Assembly: GCF_025847205.1 (NCBI RefSeq)
Contig: NZ_JAOYTH010000003.1
Span: 124,001-188,000 of the forward strand
DNA from: Pararhizobium sp. YC-54
GTDB lineage: Bacteria; Pseudomonadota; Alphaproteobacteria; Rhizobiales; Rhizobiaceae
Direction of reading: 5' to 3'
DNA length: 64,000 nucleotides
Shown one piece after another: positions 34,925-45,270 of the stretch. Under the pieces are notes generated by a model. The model was not told where the DNA came from, did no database searches, and saw nothing but the letters and a program-made list of their open reading frames with translations. Both the position numbers and the translations under genes were made by a program. Positions within the stretch are counted from its first letter, which is position 1, and each line of letters opens with the position of its first letter.

Positions 34925-35173
34925 TCATCAACCCCGGTCCGGGGGTAGTCGGTGGACCGTGGCGCCGCCGCTTGTTTGCGGCGACGGGCGGTATATGGCC
35001 CAGCCGTTTTCCAAATGCAACAGGGAAATGACGCATAGGCGAAGAAATTTTCACCGGCATGTCGCAAGGCCCTGAAAACAAGGCGTTTTGCAGCCTGCGT
35101 GATGAGGAATATTGCGATTGTGTCGCCTTCAACGTAAGGCAGGACTGCCATTTTTACCCAAAAGGACCCCGTT

Positions 35174-35683
35174 ATGAGTGATCCACAGCCAAAGACTCAG
35201 GATGATCTGTTCCAGTTTCTGGACAATCTGGGCATCGCACACCGGACCATGCGGCACGAGCCGGTTTTCACCGTTGCCGAATCGGTGGCGCTGCGGGACG
35301 CCATCGCCGGCGGACACACCAAGAACCTGTTCGTAAAGGACAAGAAGGACAATTATTTTCTTCTGACCGTCGAAGAAAACGCCACCGTGGATTTAAAGAC
35401 GGTGCACACGATCATCGGCGGCGCCAGCAAGGTCTCCTTCGGCCGGCCGGAAAAGCTGATGGAATATCTGGGGGTCATCCCCGGCGCCGTCACCGCCTTC
35501 GGCGTGATCAACGATGCCGGACAGAACGTGAAGATCATCATCGATGCGGATCTGATGAAGGACGAGATCGTCAACTGCCATCCGCTGGTGAACGACGCGA
35601 CGACGTCGATTGCCTCAAAAGACCTGCTGCGCTTTATCGAGGCGACGGGACACGAACCACTTGTCTTGAAAGTGACGTCCTGA
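35174..35683 (+). CDS. Prolyl-tRNA-associated deacylase (PrdX/YbaK family)
   Basis: A 169-residue single INS-like/YbaK domain. Blocks characteristic of PrdX are RHEPVFTVAESVALR, GGHTKNLFVKDKKDNYFLL (catalytic Lys region), GASKVSFGRPEKLMEYLGV and GAVTAFGVIND. PrdX proteins deacylate Ala-tRNA(Pro) mischarged by prolyl-tRNA synthetases lacking their own editing insert, as is common in alphaproteobacteria. Single gene between tRNA-Gly and the thioredoxin-like gene. Confidence 0.9.
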   Translation: MSDPQPKTQDDLFQFLDNLGIAHRTMRHEPVFTVAESVALRDAIAGGHTKNLFVKDKKDNYFLLTVEENATVDLKTVHTIIGGASKVSFGRPEKLMEYLGVIPGAVTAFGVINDAGQNVKIIIDADLMKDEIVNCHPLVNDATTSIASKDLLRFIEATGHEPLVLKVTS

Positions 35684-35741
35684 CATACGATCTTTGACGG
35701 GAAGAAAGTCAGACGGACGCGGATGTCCGCGAGGAGACACG

Positions 35742-36728
35742 ATGAGCGGCAACGACAATCCCTATGCAGGATCCTACGGCAACCAGATGACGGCGACGGC
35801 CAGCTACGGGGCCGCCCCGGCACAGGCTCCGGCGGCGACCGCACCGGCCGGCGAGCTGATCAAGGAAACCACAACCGCCAATTTCAGCCGCGACGTGCTC
35901 GAAGCCTCCCGCCAGCAGCCCGTTCTGGTCGATTTCTGGGCGCCCTGGTGCGGCCCCTGCAAGCAACTGACCCCGGTGATCGAAAAGGTCGTGACCGAGG
36001 CACAGGGCCGCGTCAGGCTGGTCAAGATGAATATCGACGATCATCCCTCGATCGCCGGCCAGCTCGGCATCCAGTCCATTCCCGCCGTCATCGCCTTTTC
36101 GGGCGGCAGGCCGGTCGATGGGTTCATGGGTGCCGTGCCCGAACGCCAGATCCGCGAATTCATCGACAAGATCGCCGGTCCCGTGGTCGATGACCAGCAG
36201 GCCGGGATCGATGCGGCGCTGGCCGAGGCAAAGACATTTTTCGAGCAGGGCGACCTGCAGAACGCGGCTGGGCTTTTTGGCGCCGTCCTGCAGGCGGATC
36301 CGGAAAATGCGGCAGCGCTGAGCGGCCTTGCCAATTGCATGATTGCCGCTGGCGAAGCGCAGCAGGCGCGCGATCTTCTGACCGGGCTTTCCGAAGAGCT
36401 TGCCAAGGATGCCGGCATCGCCGCCGTTATGAAAAAACTCGATCAGATCGAGGAAGCCCGCAAGCTCGGCGACCCCGATGCGCTGGAGCAAATTCTCAGC
36501 ACCGATCCCGACGACCACGCGGCCCGCATCAAGCTCGCCAAGATCCGCAATGTCGAAGGTGACCGCGAGGCTGCGGCCGATCATCTGCTCAAGGTGATGA
36601 AACGCGACCGGACGTTCGAGGATGACGGCGCAAGGCGCGAGCTGCTGCAGTTTTTCGATGTCTGGGGACCGATGGATCCGGCAACGTTGTCGGCGCGGCG
36701 CAAACTGTCCTCGATCCTGTTTTCGTAG
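35742..36728 (+). CDS. CnoX/YbbN-like thioredoxin-TPR co-chaperone
   Basis: A 328-residue protein. A Thr/Ala/Pro-rich N-terminal tail (1-40) precedes a thioredoxin domain with active-site WAPWCGPCKQL (near residue 66-70). Residues about 155-325 form tetratricopeptide-like helices (EQGDLQNAAGLFGAVLQADP and following). This is the architecture of CnoX (YbbN), a chaperedoxin that protects oxidised substrates and passes them to chaperones. Here CxxC is intact, so redox activity is likely. ATG 35742 follows GAGGAG. Confidence 0.9.
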   Translation: MSGNDNPYAGSYGNQMTATASYGAAPAQAPAATAPAGELIKETTTANFSRDVLEASRQQPVLVDFWAPWCGPCKQLTPVIEKVVTEAQGRVRLVKMNIDDHPSIAGQLGIQSIPAVIAFSGGRPVDGFMGAVPERQIREFIDKIAGPVVDDQQAGIDAALAEAKTFFEQGDLQNAAGLFGAVLQADPENAAALSGLANCMIAAGEAQQARDLLTGLSEELAKDAGIAAVMKKLDQIEEARKLGDPDALEQILSTDPDDHAARIKLAKIRNVEGDREAAADHLLKVMKRDRTFEDDGARRELLQFFDVWGPMDPATLSARRKLSSILFS

Positions 36729-36829
36729 CGCCAGCACCTCCTATTGCCTGCGCCGCCCTATCCGGTGCACCTTTGTGACACTCTCTCTTGAGATTTAGGA
36801 TTGGTGCCCCATTTCTTGTCGATAGGCCG

Positions 36830-36853
36830 TGTGACGCCACAAAGGGCGTCACA
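36830..36853 (+). other. 9-bp stem-loop before the LON-domain gene
   Basis: TGTGACGCC (36830-36838) pairs with GGCGTCACA (36845-36853) around a 6-base loop, 33 bp upstream of the next start. No T-run follows. It could be a terminator remnant of the thioredoxin gene or a leader hairpin. Confidence 0.45.
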
Positions 36854-36885
36854 GGAACGCTGACAGCGACGGGGTGAATTGAGAC

Positions 36886-37569
36886 ATGCAAGTTGGAAAT
36901 GCACGTTATCTGAGGCCTCAGGACCTACCGGAGACGCTTTCGGTATTCCCGCTGACGGGCGTGCTTTTGCTTCCGGGGTCGCAATTGCCGCTCAACATTT
37001 TCGAGCCGCGCTATCTTTCGATGTTCGACGATGCGCTGGCCGGAAACCGCCTGATCGGCATGATCCAGCCCTCGTTCGGCGAAATTCGCGAGGAACCGGG
37101 CCAGGCGCATGTGCAGGCGCTTTGCCAGGTCGGCTGCGTCGGCAGGATCACGTCGTTCGCGGAGATGGAGGACGGCCGCTACATCGTCTCGCTCACCGGC
37201 ATCTGCCGGTTCCGCCTGTTCGACGAGGTTCCCCTGGCGAAAAAAGGCTACCGCTGTTTCAAGATCGCCCCGTTTGCCACTGACCTGACCGGCCCGGACG
37301 ATGAGGCGCAGGTCGACCGTGACGCGTTGCTGGCAGCCTTCAAGGCCTATCTCGATGCCAACAAGCTGGAAGCGGACTGGGAGAGCGTCGAGCGCGCCAG
37401 CAACCTGACGCTGGTCAATTCGATGGCGATGATGTCACCCTATGGCCCGGCGGAAAAGCAGGCGCTGCTCGAAGCGCCGGATCTGAAGACCCGCGCCGAA
37501 ACGCTGATCGCCATCACCGAGATCGTGCTTGCCCGCAGTTTCGGCGATATCGAAACCATGCTGCAATAG
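36886..37569 (+). CDS. LON substrate-binding (N-terminal) domain protein
   Basis: A 227-residue protein matching only the N-terminal domain of Lon protease: [27 protein letters not shown] at the start, [23 protein letters not shown] in the middle and a helical C-terminus. No ATPase or protease domain is present. Stand-alone LON domains may serve as adaptors, but their function is unproven. It is followed after 10 bp by the Trm112-like gene, with which it forms a unit. Confidence 0.9.
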   Translation: MQVGNARYLRPQDLPETLSVFPLTGVLLLPGSQLPLNIFEPRYLSMFDDALAGNRLIGMIQPSFGEIREEPGQAHVQALCQVGCVGRITSFAEMEDGRYIVSLTGICRFRLFDEVPLAKKGYRCFKIAPFATDLTGPDDEAQVDRDALLAAFKAYLDANKLEADWESVERASNLTLVNSMAMMSPYGPAEKQALLEAPDLKTRAETLIAITEIVLARSFGDIETMLQ

Positions 37570-37579
37570 GGCGAAAGCG

Positions 37580-37768
37580 ATGGAAGACAGGACCAGCCGG
37601 GTCGATCCCAAACTGCTCGAACTCCTCGTCTGCCCCCTGACCAAGGGCCGCCTGAGCTACCATGCCGCCGAGAACGAACTGATCTCGGAAAAGGCACGCC
37701 TCGCCTACCCGATCCGCGACGGCATCCCGATCATGCTGATTTCCGAGGCGCGCAAGATCGAGGATTGA
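37580..37768 (+). CDS. Trm112 family small protein
   Basis: A 62-residue protein with the Trm112 core [16 protein letters not shown] and the C-terminal [11 protein letters not shown]. In eukaryotes Trm112 activates several methyltransferases; the bacterial version (formerly UPF0434) has only part of the zinc-binding cysteines, here just CPLT. Start ATG 37580 follows GGGCGAAAGCG and fits the family length. Co-transcribed with the LON-domain gene. Confidence 0.88.
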   Translation: MEDRTSRVDPKLLELLVCPLTKGRLSYHAAENELISEKARLAYPIRDGIPIMLISEARKIED

Positions 37769-37808
37769 GACGATCTGCCGGCCACTTCCCGGCGGATGAG
37801 ATTGGCGA

Positions 37809-37937
37809 AATTCCCCTCTGTCGGACGCCGCCGGCATCTCCCCTCAAAGGAAGATCACCGTAAGCCCTGCGATTGACAAGGGAAATGAACATCTCCCCCC
37901 TTGAGGGGGAGATGTCACGAAGTGACAGAGGGGGGGG
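37809..37937. repeat. Second-family palindromic repeat (CTCCCCCTTGAGGGGGAG type), copy 1
   Basis: An intergenic element with a central perfect hairpin CATCTCCCCCCTTGAGGGGG followed by AGATGTCACGAAGTGACAG (itself palindromic: TGTCAC/GTGACA) and terminal CCCCTCTGTC / GACAGAGGGG inverted ends (37814-37823 and 37924-37934). It fills the space between two converging genes. A related copy is at 51178-51300. Confidence 0.65.
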
Positions 37938-37985
37938 TAGGCTTCCGCAAGCTTTGGCATTTCGGGAGCGATAAATGGCCTGCGC

Positions 37986-39200
37986 CTAGATCGGCTGCCC
38001 ACCCAGCATCTTCGGCTCGCTCTGCCCGCCAAGCCCGGACGCCTGGCGGATGAAGAACGACTTCACCGACGGCAGGCGGTCAACGATGCCGAGCCCGAAG
38101 TCTCGCAAGGCACGCACCGGCGTGACATCGTTGGAAAACAGCCGGTTCAGTACATCGGTGGTCACACCCATGCGGAACGTGTCGAAGCGCCGCCAGCTCT
38201 GGTAGCGTTCGAGCACGGCCAGCGAGCCGATATCGAGACCGAGGCGATTGGCATCGACGATGGTCTCGGCCAGCGCCGCCACGTCCTTGAAGCCGAGATT
38301 GAGCCCCTGGCCGGAAATCGGATGAATACCGTGGGCGGCGTCACCGGCCAGCGCGAACCGCGGGGCGATGAAATCGCGCGCCAGCGTCAGGCCGAGCGGA
38401 AAGGCGCGGCGTCCGCCGACCACCTTCAGCGTGCCGAGCTTGTGGCCGAAGCGGCGCTCCAGCTCTTCCTCGAACACCAGGTCGTCACTGGCGATCAGCC
38501 GGTCGGCATCGCGCGTCCGCTCCGTCCAGACCAGCGAGGAACGGTTGTTCTTCAAGGGCAACGTCGCAAACGGGCCGGCGGGCAGGAAATGCTCTTCCGC
38601 CGTGCCGTCATGCGGCCGCTCGTGCTCGACGGTGGTGACGATGCCGGACTGGCCGTAATCGAAATCGACGGTCTTGATGCCGGCGGCATCACGCAGTTTC
38701 GAGCGCACGCCGTCGCAGGCGACCAGCAGCCGCGCATCGAGCACCTCGTCACTGGCCAGATTGACGGAAACCGAATGATCGCCGCTCTTGAAATCCTGAG
38801 CCGTCGCCGATTGCCGGATCTCGACACCAAGCTCGTGTGCGGCCTTGCGCAGGGCGCCGACCAGCGCGACATTCGGCACCATGTGGGCAAACGGCCGGCC
38901 TTCGACCTTTTCGTCCTCGAAGGTGAGAAACACCGGCCGGACCGGATCGGCGGTCTTTGAATCGGTGATCACCATGCGCCTGATCGGCTCGGCTTCCGGC
39001 TCGATCTCGCTCCAGATCCCGAGCACGTCGAGCATCTGCGCGGCGGCAGCGATGATCGCCGAGGCGCGCTCGTCCGTCTGCCAGGCGCCGTCCGGCGCGC
39101 CGTCGATCAAGGTCACGGCGAGATGTGGCGCAGCTTGTCTGATGGATACGGCCAGCGACAGTCCGACATAACCGCCGCCGGCAATCAGCACATCGATCAT
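37986..39200 (-). CDS. UbiH/UbiF/COQ6 family FAD-dependent monooxygenase
   Basis: A 404-residue flavoprotein hydroxylase of ubiquinone biosynthesis. The FAD Rossmann loop is VLIAGGGYVGLSLAVSI, the second FAD-binding motif is FALAGDAAHGIHPISGQGLNLG, and the DG motif lies at LLVACDGVRSKLRD. Alphaproteobacteria differ in which ring position each homologue hydroxylates (UbiL/UbiM/UbiH types), so I give no exact symbol. Divergent from tesB. Confidence 0.9.
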   Translation of the reverse strand: MIDVLIAGGGYVGLSLAVSIRQAAPHLAVTLIDGAPDGAWQTDERASAIIAAAAQMLDVLGIWSEIEPEAEPIRRMVITDSKTADPVRPVFLTFEDEKVEGRPFAHMVPNVALVGALRKAAHELGVEIRQSATAQDFKSGDHSVSVNLASDEVLDARLLVACDGVRSKLRDAAGIKTVDFDYGQSGIVTTVEHERPHDGTAEEHFLPAGPFATLPLKNNRSSLVWTERTRDADRLIASDDLVFEEELERRFGHKLGTLKVVGGRRAFPLGLTLARDFIAPRFALAGDAAHGIHPISGQGLNLGFKDVAALAETIVDANRLGLDIGSLAVLERYQSWRRFDTFRMGVTTDVLNRLFSNDVTPVRALRDFGLGIVDRLPSVKSFFIRQASGLGGQSEPKMLGGQPI

Positions 39201-39320
39201 CTCTCATTCTCCCTGTCGCTCTTGAGCCCCATCGCTCTTGAGCATTGCTTGCCTCCTATATAGATCATTGGTGTGCTCCTTCCTACCACCGGGGCCGTTC
39301 TATCTCTGGAGATTGCCGAA

Positions 39321-40199
39321 ATGTCGCGCCCCAACCCCGCCCCGATGGATGTCCTTCTGCAAACGCTGGATCTGGAGAAACTGGAGGAAAACCTGTTTCG
39401 CGGACGCTCGCCGCAGGTCGGCTGGCAGCGCGTCTTCGGCGGCCAGGTGATCGGCCAAGCGCTGGTGGCAGCCCAGCGCACCGTCAGTGAAGGCCGCTAC
39501 GTGCATTCGCTGCACGCCTATTTCATGCGGCCGGGCGATCCTTCCGTGCCGATCATCTACGATGTCGACCGCATCCGCGATGGAGCAAGCTTTGCCACCC
39601 GCCGCGTCGTCGCCATCCAGCACGGCAAGGCGATCTTCTCGCTGTCTGCCTCCTTCCAGTTCGACGAGGAAGGGTTTGACCACCAGATCACCATGCCGGA
39701 TGTCGCAGCTCCCGAAACGCTGATGGGCGAAAAGGACATCAAGGAGAAATTCCTGGTCAACGCGCCCGAAGCCATTCGCCGCTATTGGGAGCGCCCCCGG
39801 CCGATCGAGATCCGTCCGGTTTCGCTCAAGCACTATTTCTCGCGTGACAAGCTGGAACCGTCGCAGGACGTCTGGGTCAAGACGGTGGGCACCGTTCCGG
39901 ACGAGCGCCATATCCAGGCGGCGGTGCTCGCCTATATTTCCGATATGACCCTGCTCGACACCGCGCTCTATGCGCATGGCACCTCGGTGTTCGACCGCGA
40001 CCTGCAGGTGGCGAGCCTCGATCACGCCATGTGGTTCCATCGTCCCTGCCGCATGGACGACTGGCTGCTCTACACGCAGGACAGCCCCAGCGCTTTTGGC
40101 GCCCGCGGTATGACGCGTGGCAGCCTGTTTGACCGCTCCGGCATGCTGATTGCTTCCGTGGCCCAGGAAGGTCTGATCCGGAAAAAGGCATCTGAATAA
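39321..40199 (+). CDS. tesB: Acyl-CoA thioesterase II
   Basis: A 292-residue double hot-dog thioesterase that hydrolyses medium- and long-chain acyl-CoA. Family blocks are FRGRSPQVGWQRVFGGQVIGQAL, VHSLHAYFMRPGDP, LDHAMWFHRP and the C-terminal GRGMTRGSLFDRSG-like ARGMTRGSLFDRSGML. The catalytic triad Asp/Thr/Gln corresponds to conserved positions in the second domain. ATG 39321 (MSRPNPAPMDVLL) is preceded by GGAGATTGCCGAA. Confidence 0.94.
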   Translation: MSRPNPAPMDVLLQTLDLEKLEENLFRGRSPQVGWQRVFGGQVIGQALVAAQRTVSEGRYVHSLHAYFMRPGDPSVPIIYDVDRIRDGASFATRRVVAIQHGKAIFSLSASFQFDEEGFDHQITMPDVAAPETLMGEKDIKEKFLVNAPEAIRRYWERPRPIEIRPVSLKHYFSRDKLEPSQDVWVKTVGTVPDERHIQAAVLAYISDMTLLDTALYAHGTSVFDRDLQVASLDHAMWFHRPCRMDDWLLYTQDSPSAFGARGMTRGSLFDRSGMLIASVAQEGLIRKKASE

Positions 40200-40333
40200 A
40201 TAATAGCCAATTTTTCTATTCTGCTTATTTTTTAATCTTTTAATTCGGCATTTTTTTGGCATTCCACCGTCAGCCTTCGGCGGAATGTATTATTTCCACG
40301 TATTTTCATGGACTTAACCATCAGCTCCCAAAC

Positions 40334-40348
40334 TGGCACGCCCCTTGA
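40334..40348 (+). promoter_or_regulatory. Sigma-54-type promoter of glnK-amtB
   Basis: TGGCACGCCCCTTGA fits the -24/-12 consensus TGGCAC-N5-TTGC except for A instead of C at the last position. It lies 83 bases before the glnK ATG. glnK-amtB operons of proteobacteria are typically NtrC/sigma-54 activated under nitrogen limitation. No clear NtrC palindrome was found by eye. Confidence 0.7.
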
Positions 40349-40412
40349 ATAGCATTGGGCGGTCGTTGGGGGATTGTGCTCGGCGGCAAGGACGGCCCCG
40401 AGCCGAAGATGA

Positions 40413-40769
<357 letters not shown>

Positions 40770-40792
40770 GTCACGGCCGTTCAGGGAGCTAT

Positions 40793-42163
40793 ATGTCAAT
40801 GTCAGCATTTAAACTTTCCGCCTCTCTTGGACGCGTGAGCGCTGCAGCCGCAGCCCTGCTCGCTCCGGCCATCGCGTTTGCGCAGGAGACCGCACCGGCT
40901 GCCGCCGAAGCCGTTGCTGCCGCACCGGTGCCGGACAAGGGTGATACCGCCTTCATGTTCGTCTGCACCATTCTCGTCCTGTTCATGCTCGTTCCCGGCC
41001 TCGGCCTGTTCTACGGCGGTCTCGTCCGCGCCAAGAACATGTTGTCGGTCCTGATGCAGTGCACCGTTGCAGGCTCGGCCGTCATGCTCGTCTGGGTCAT
41101 CTACGGCTACTCCTTCGCCTTCGGCGGCTCGACATCGCCCTATTGGGGCGGCACGGCCAAGATGTTCCTCGCAGGCGTCACCATGGATTCGACCGCCGCT
41201 ACCTTCTCCGATGGCGTCGTCATCCCGGAAATGATCTTCATCATGTTCCAGATGACCTTCGCGGCGATCACCCCGGCCTTGATCGTCGGCGCCTTTGCCG
41301 AGCGCATCAAGTTCTCGGCTGCAGTCCTGTTCTGCATCCTGTGGGCAACCTTCGTCTACTTCCCGATCGCCCACATGGTCTGGGACGCAAACGGCCTGCT
41401 GTTCGGCTGGGGCGCGCTCGACTTCGCTGGCGGCACGGTCGTTCACATCAACGCCGGCGTCGCCGGTCTGATCGGCGCGATCATGGTCGGCAAGCGGACC
41501 GGCTTCGGCAAGGACATGATGGCTCCGCATTCCATGACGCTGACGCTCGTCGGTGCCGCCATGCTGTGGGTCGGCTGGTTCGGTTTCAACGCCGGTTCCA
41601 ACCTTGAAGCCTCGGGCGGTGCAATGCTTGCCACCGTCAACACCTTCATCGCAACGGCAGCCGCCATCATTTCCTGGTCGCTGGTTGAAACCTTCACCCG
41701 CGGCAAGGCCTCCATGCTCGGTGCCGCTTCCGGCATGATCGCCGGCCTCGTTGCCATCACGCCTGCCGCCGGTATCGTCGGGCCGATGGGTGCGATCGTC
41801 ATGGGCCTGATCGTTTCGCCGCTGTGCTACTTCTTCGTCTCCGTGGTGAAGAACAAGTTCGGCTATGACGACACGGCAGACGTGTTCGGCGTCCACGGCG
41901 TCGGCGGTCTGTTCGGCGCTCTTGCCACCGGTATCTTCGCCTCGTCCTCGCTCGGCGGCATCGGTTATGCCGACGGCGTCACCATGGGCGGCCAGTTCAT
42001 GACCCAGGTCTATGCCGTCCTCGTCACGCTCGCCTGGTGCGGCATCGGCTCGGCGATCCTGTACAAGATCGTCGATGTCATCGTCGGTCTGCGCGTTCCG
42101 GTCGAAGCCGAACGGGAAGGTCTCGACCTCTCCTCGCACGGCGAAGCCGCCTACCACTCATAA
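40793..42163 (+). CDS. amtB: Ammonium transporter
   Basis: A 456-residue Amt/Mep/Rh channel with a cleavable-looking N-terminal signal (residues 1-30, ending AIAFAQE) and eleven spans. The signature DFAGGTVVHINAGVAGLIGA contains the first pore His; the twin-His partner lies in DVFGVHGVGGLFGALATG. It imports ammonium at low external concentration and is gated by GlnK from the gene 23 bp upstream. Confidence 0.96.
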   Translation: MSMSAFKLSASLGRVSAAAAALLAPAIAFAQETAPAAAEAVAAAPVPDKGDTAFMFVCTILVLFMLVPGLGLFYGGLVRAKNMLSVLMQCTVAGSAVMLVWVIYGYSFAFGGSTSPYWGGTAKMFLAGVTMDSTAATFSDGVVIPEMIFIMFQMTFAAITPALIVGAFAERIKFSAAVLFCILWATFVYFPIAHMVWDANGLLFGWGALDFAGGTVVHINAGVAGLIGAIMVGKRTGFGKDMMAPHSMTLTLVGAAMLWVGWFGFNAGSNLEASGGAMLATVNTFIATAAAIISWSLVETFTRGKASMLGAASGMIAGLVAITPAAGIVGPMGAIVMGLIVSPLCYFFVSVVKNKFGYDDTADVFGVHGVGGLFGALATGIFASSSLGGIGYADGVTMGGQFMTQVYAVLVTLAWCGIGSAILYKIVDVIVGLRVPVEAEREGLDLSSHGEAAYHS

Positions 42164-42235
42164 GGCATTTGCGGAGCCGGTAAACCGGCTTCGCATCCGC
42201 TCCCGTCGCGGTTCCGTTTCGGCGAGACCGCATTT

Positions 42236-42267
42236 GGCCCGGACATCTCGTCCGGGCCCTTTTTTTG
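42236..42267 (+). terminator. Rho-independent terminator after glnK-amtB
   Basis: GGCCCGGA (42236-42243) pairs with TCCGGGCC (42251-42258) and is followed by CTTTTTTT, 73 bp after the amtB stop. Confidence 0.93.
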
Positions 42268-42358
42268 CGCGCTTGCATGCTTTGGATCGCCGCGACGCGC
42301 GGCTTGGCTGGGGAAAATTGCCTGGGCCGCGCCGTTTCGCGTAAACGAAGCGTCAAGG

Positions 42359-42373
42359 TTAATAGGGCTTTAA
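42359..42373. promoter_or_regulatory. Candidate CtrA binding site upstream of ftsK
   Basis: GGTTAATAGGGCTTTAACC contains TTAA-N7-TTAA (42359-42362 and 42370-42373), the full CtrA consensus, and is itself a near-palindrome. It lies 65 bases before the ftsK ATG, a good distance for cell-cycle control. Confidence 0.6.
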
Positions 42374-42437
42374 CCCTCATCTGCTTACCTTCGAATGCGC
42401 GCATTGCGTTTTTGAGAATAACGGGCAGCAGGTCATC

Positions 42438-45122
42438 ATGAGCAGAAGCAATCAGGCGGTATACGACAGCCGTTCCAACCGGTTTGTGCTTTCCACATTC
42501 GTCTGGAAGCAGATCGCCGCCCTGGTGGGCTTCACGGTGTTCGTCGCCCTCGGCTTTGCGGTCGCCGCATTGTCGAGCTGGAACGTCGCCGATCCGAGTT
42601 TCTCCTATGCGACCGCCGACGCCCCGACCAACTTGCTCGGCTACACGGGTGCCGCCTTCGCCGATATCTTCATGCAATTCTTCGGCATCGCCAGCGTTGT
42701 GGCGCTTCTTCCGGTGGTCGCCTGGGGCCTGGTGCTGATCACCGGCAAACCCTTCGATCATATCGTCAAACGCGCCGGTGCCTGGTTCATCGGCTCGGTG
42801 CTGGCCTCTGCGGCACTCAGCTGCGTTCCCGCACCGGTCACATGGCCGCTGCCCAACGGTCTGGGCGGCGTGTTCGGCGACATGATCCTGCGCTTCCCCG
42901 CTCTGTTCACCGGCACCTACCCGGCCGGCACATTCGGCACGGTGCTCGCCGTTTTGTTTACGCTTCCCGCTGCCTATTTCCTGATCTACAGTGCCGGCCT
43001 CATCGGCGTATCCGATCCAGAGGACGACATCGACGTTCCGGCACCGGCGCCGAGCAAGGCCCGCACCGTCAGCGACGAATCCGAAGACGACGATTCCGAA
43101 GGCATCATCATGGTGATGGCCGGCGCGCTCACCCACATGCGCTTTACGGCACAAGCCCGCATCCGCCGCCTGTTTGGCTTGAGCGGTCGCCGCAAGCCGG
43201 CATCGCGCGACTATGACGAACCCTATGATTTCAATACCGACGAGTTCGGCACGCTGAACGAGCCGGTGCGTCCGAAGGTTGTTGCCCGCTCCGAGCGGGT
43301 CGAGCCGTCGCTTGACCGCAGCGAACGCCGCACTGTGGCGGCACCGTCGATATCGATGGACGACGAGGACGACGATTTCGCTTTCGACAGCCGCCGTGCG
43401 CCGGCAGGCATCCTGCCCGAGGATAACGAGGACGACGATTTCGATCCCGCCGCCGACTGGGCGCCGGTACCGGCACCGCGCAAGCAGGCACCGGCAATGC
43501 CGTCGGCCACGGCACGCGTCGTGCCGGCAGCGCCCCGCCCGAAGTCCGGCCAGCGCAGCGAGCGCGAGGCACAGGCATCGCTCGTTTCCGACGATGACGA
43601 TTTCACCCTGCCGCCCCTGCATTTCCTCGCCGAGCCGAAAAACGTCGTCCGCGACGCGACGTTGTCTGCCGATGCGCTCGAACAGAATGCCCGCATGCTG
43701 GAAGGCGTGCTGGAGGACTTCGGCGTCAAGGGCGAAATCATCCATGTGCGCCCCGGCCCGGTGGTCACCATGTACGAGCTGGAGCCAGCGCCCGGCATCA
43801 AATCATCCCGCGTCATCGGCCTTGCCGACGATATCGCCCGCTCGATGTCGGCGATTGCCGCCCGCGTCGCCGTCGTGCCCGGCCGCAACGCCATCGGCAT
43901 CGAACTGCCCAACCAGCGCCGCGAAACCGTCTACCTGCGCGAACTGATCGGGTCGCGCGATTTCGAGACCAGCAAGACCAGGCTCGCCATGGCGCTCGGC
44001 AAGACCATCGGCGGCGAGCCCGTCATCGTCGATATCGCCAAGATGCCGCATCTGCTGGTCGCGGGCACTACCGGCTCGGGCAAGTCCGTCGCGATCAACA
44101 CGATGATCCTGTCGATCCTCTACCGGCTGAAGCCGGAACAGTGCCGCCTGATCATGATCGATCCGAAGATGCTCGAGCTTTCCGTCTATGACGGCATCCC
44201 GCATCTGCTCTCGCCTGTCGTCACCGATCCGAAGAAGGCCGTCGTCGCGCTGAAATGGACCGTGCGCGAGATGGAAGAGCGCTACAAGAAGATGTCGAAG
44301 ATCGGCGTGCGCAATATCGACGGCTTCAATTCGCGCGTCGAGCAGGCGATGGCCAAGGGCGAACAGATCAGCCGCACCGTCCAGACCGGTTTCGACCGCC
44401 AGACCGGCGAGGCCGTCTACGAGACGGAAGAATTCGACCTGCAGCCGATGCCCTATATCGTCGTCATCATCGACGAAATGGCCGACCTGATGATGGTCGC
44501 CGGCAAGGATATCGAAGGCGCCGTCCAGCGCCTCGCCCAGATGGCGCGTGCCGCCGGCATCCACGTCATCATGGCAACGCAGCGCCCGTCGGTTGACGTC
44601 ATTACCGGCACGATCAAGGCAAACTTCCCGACCCGTATCTCCTTCCAGGTCACCTCGAAGATCGACAGCCGCACCATTCTGGGCGAACAGGGCGCCGAAC
44701 AGCTGCTGGGCATGGGCGACATGCTCTACATGGCCGGCGGCGGCCGCATCCAGCGTGTCCACGGCCCGTTCGTCTCCGACACCGAGGTCGAGGATGTCGT
44801 CAAGTATCTGAAGACCCAGGGCTCGCCGCAATATCTCGATGCCATCACCGAGGACGACGGCGAGGACGGCGAAGACGGCGGCGGTCCGGCCGGCACTTCC
44901 AACCTTGCCGAATCGGACGATCCCTACGATCAGGCGGTCGCCATCGTGCTGCGTGACGGCAAGGCATCGACATCCTATGTCCAGCGCCGTCTCGGCATCG
45001 GCTACAACCGCGCCGCCTCGCTGATCGAGCGCATGGAGCAGGAAGGCATCATTGGTGCTGCCAACCATGCCGGCAAGCGCGAAATCCTGGTGCCGACCGA
45101 AAGCGACATCACCGGCAGGTAA
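42438..45122 (+). CDS. ftsK: DNA translocase FtsK
   Basis: An 894-residue septal DNA pump that clears chromosome termini and activates XerCD recombination. Four N-terminal spans (about 25-195) anchor it; a Pro/Asp/Glu-rich linker spans 195-390; the RecA-like motor has Walker [15 protein letters not shown] (near 548) and Walker [13 protein letters not shown] (near 675). The C-terminal gamma winged helix ([20 protein letters not shown] through about 890) reads KOPS-type DNA signs. The length is standard for rhizobia. A CtrA-like site is upstream. Confidence 0.97.
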   Translation: MSRSNQAVYDSRSNRFVLSTFVWKQIAALVGFTVFVALGFAVAALSSWNVADPSFSYATADAPTNLLGYTGAAFADIFMQFFGIASVVALLPVVAWGLVLITGKPFDHIVKRAGAWFIGSVLASAALSCVPAPVTWPLPNGLGGVFGDMILRFPALFTGTYPAGTFGTVLAVLFTLPAAYFLIYSAGLIGVSDPEDDIDVPAPAPSKARTVSDESEDDDSEGIIMVMAGALTHMRFTAQARIRRLFGLSGRRKPASRDYDEPYDFNTDEFGTLNEPVRPKVVARSERVEPSLDRSERRTVAAPSISMDDEDDDFAFDSRRAPAGILPEDNEDDDFDPAADWAPVPAPRKQAPAMPSATARVVPAAPRPKSGQRSEREAQASLVSDDDDFTLPPLHFLAEPKNVVRDATLSADALEQNARMLEGVLEDFGVKGEIIHVRPGPVVTMYELEPAPGIKSSRVIGLADDIARSMSAIAARVAVVPGRNAIGIELPNQRRETVYLRELIGSRDFETSKTRLAMALGKTIGGEPVIVDIAKMPHLLVAGTTGSGKSVAINTMILSILYRLKPEQCRLIMIDPKMLELSVYDGIPHLLSPVVTDPKKAVVALKWTVREMEERYKKMSKIGVRNIDGFNSRVEQAMAKGEQISRTVQTGFDRQTGEAVYETEEFDLQPMPYIVVIIDEMADLMMVAGKDIEGAVQRLAQMARAAGIHVIMATQRPSVDVITGTIKANFPTRISFQVTSKIDSRTILGEQGAEQLLGMGDMLYMAGGGRIQRVHGPFVSDTEVEDVVKYLKTQGSPQYLDAITEDDGEDGEDGGGPAGTSNLAESDDPYDQAVAIVLRDGKASTSYVQRRLGIGYNRAASLIERMEQEGIIGAANHAGKREILVPTESDITGR

Positions 45123-45270
45123 CCGCCGCAAAACCCGTTCGCGGCAGACCAGGGTTGCGCGGGCAAACACTGCCCGGACGCCCGGACGGGGAATTAACGA
45201 CGCGCGCAGAAAAGGCCTTGAAGGCGCCGCACTTGCGCGCCACATGAGACTGGAAATGAAGGAGATTGCG

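Noticed and set aside
40802..42157. Long minus-strand open frame (451 codons) opposite amtB
   Set aside because: It is a composition shadow of the GC-rich amtB gene; translation is His/Asp/Gly/Arg-rich with no domain and no ribosome binding site.
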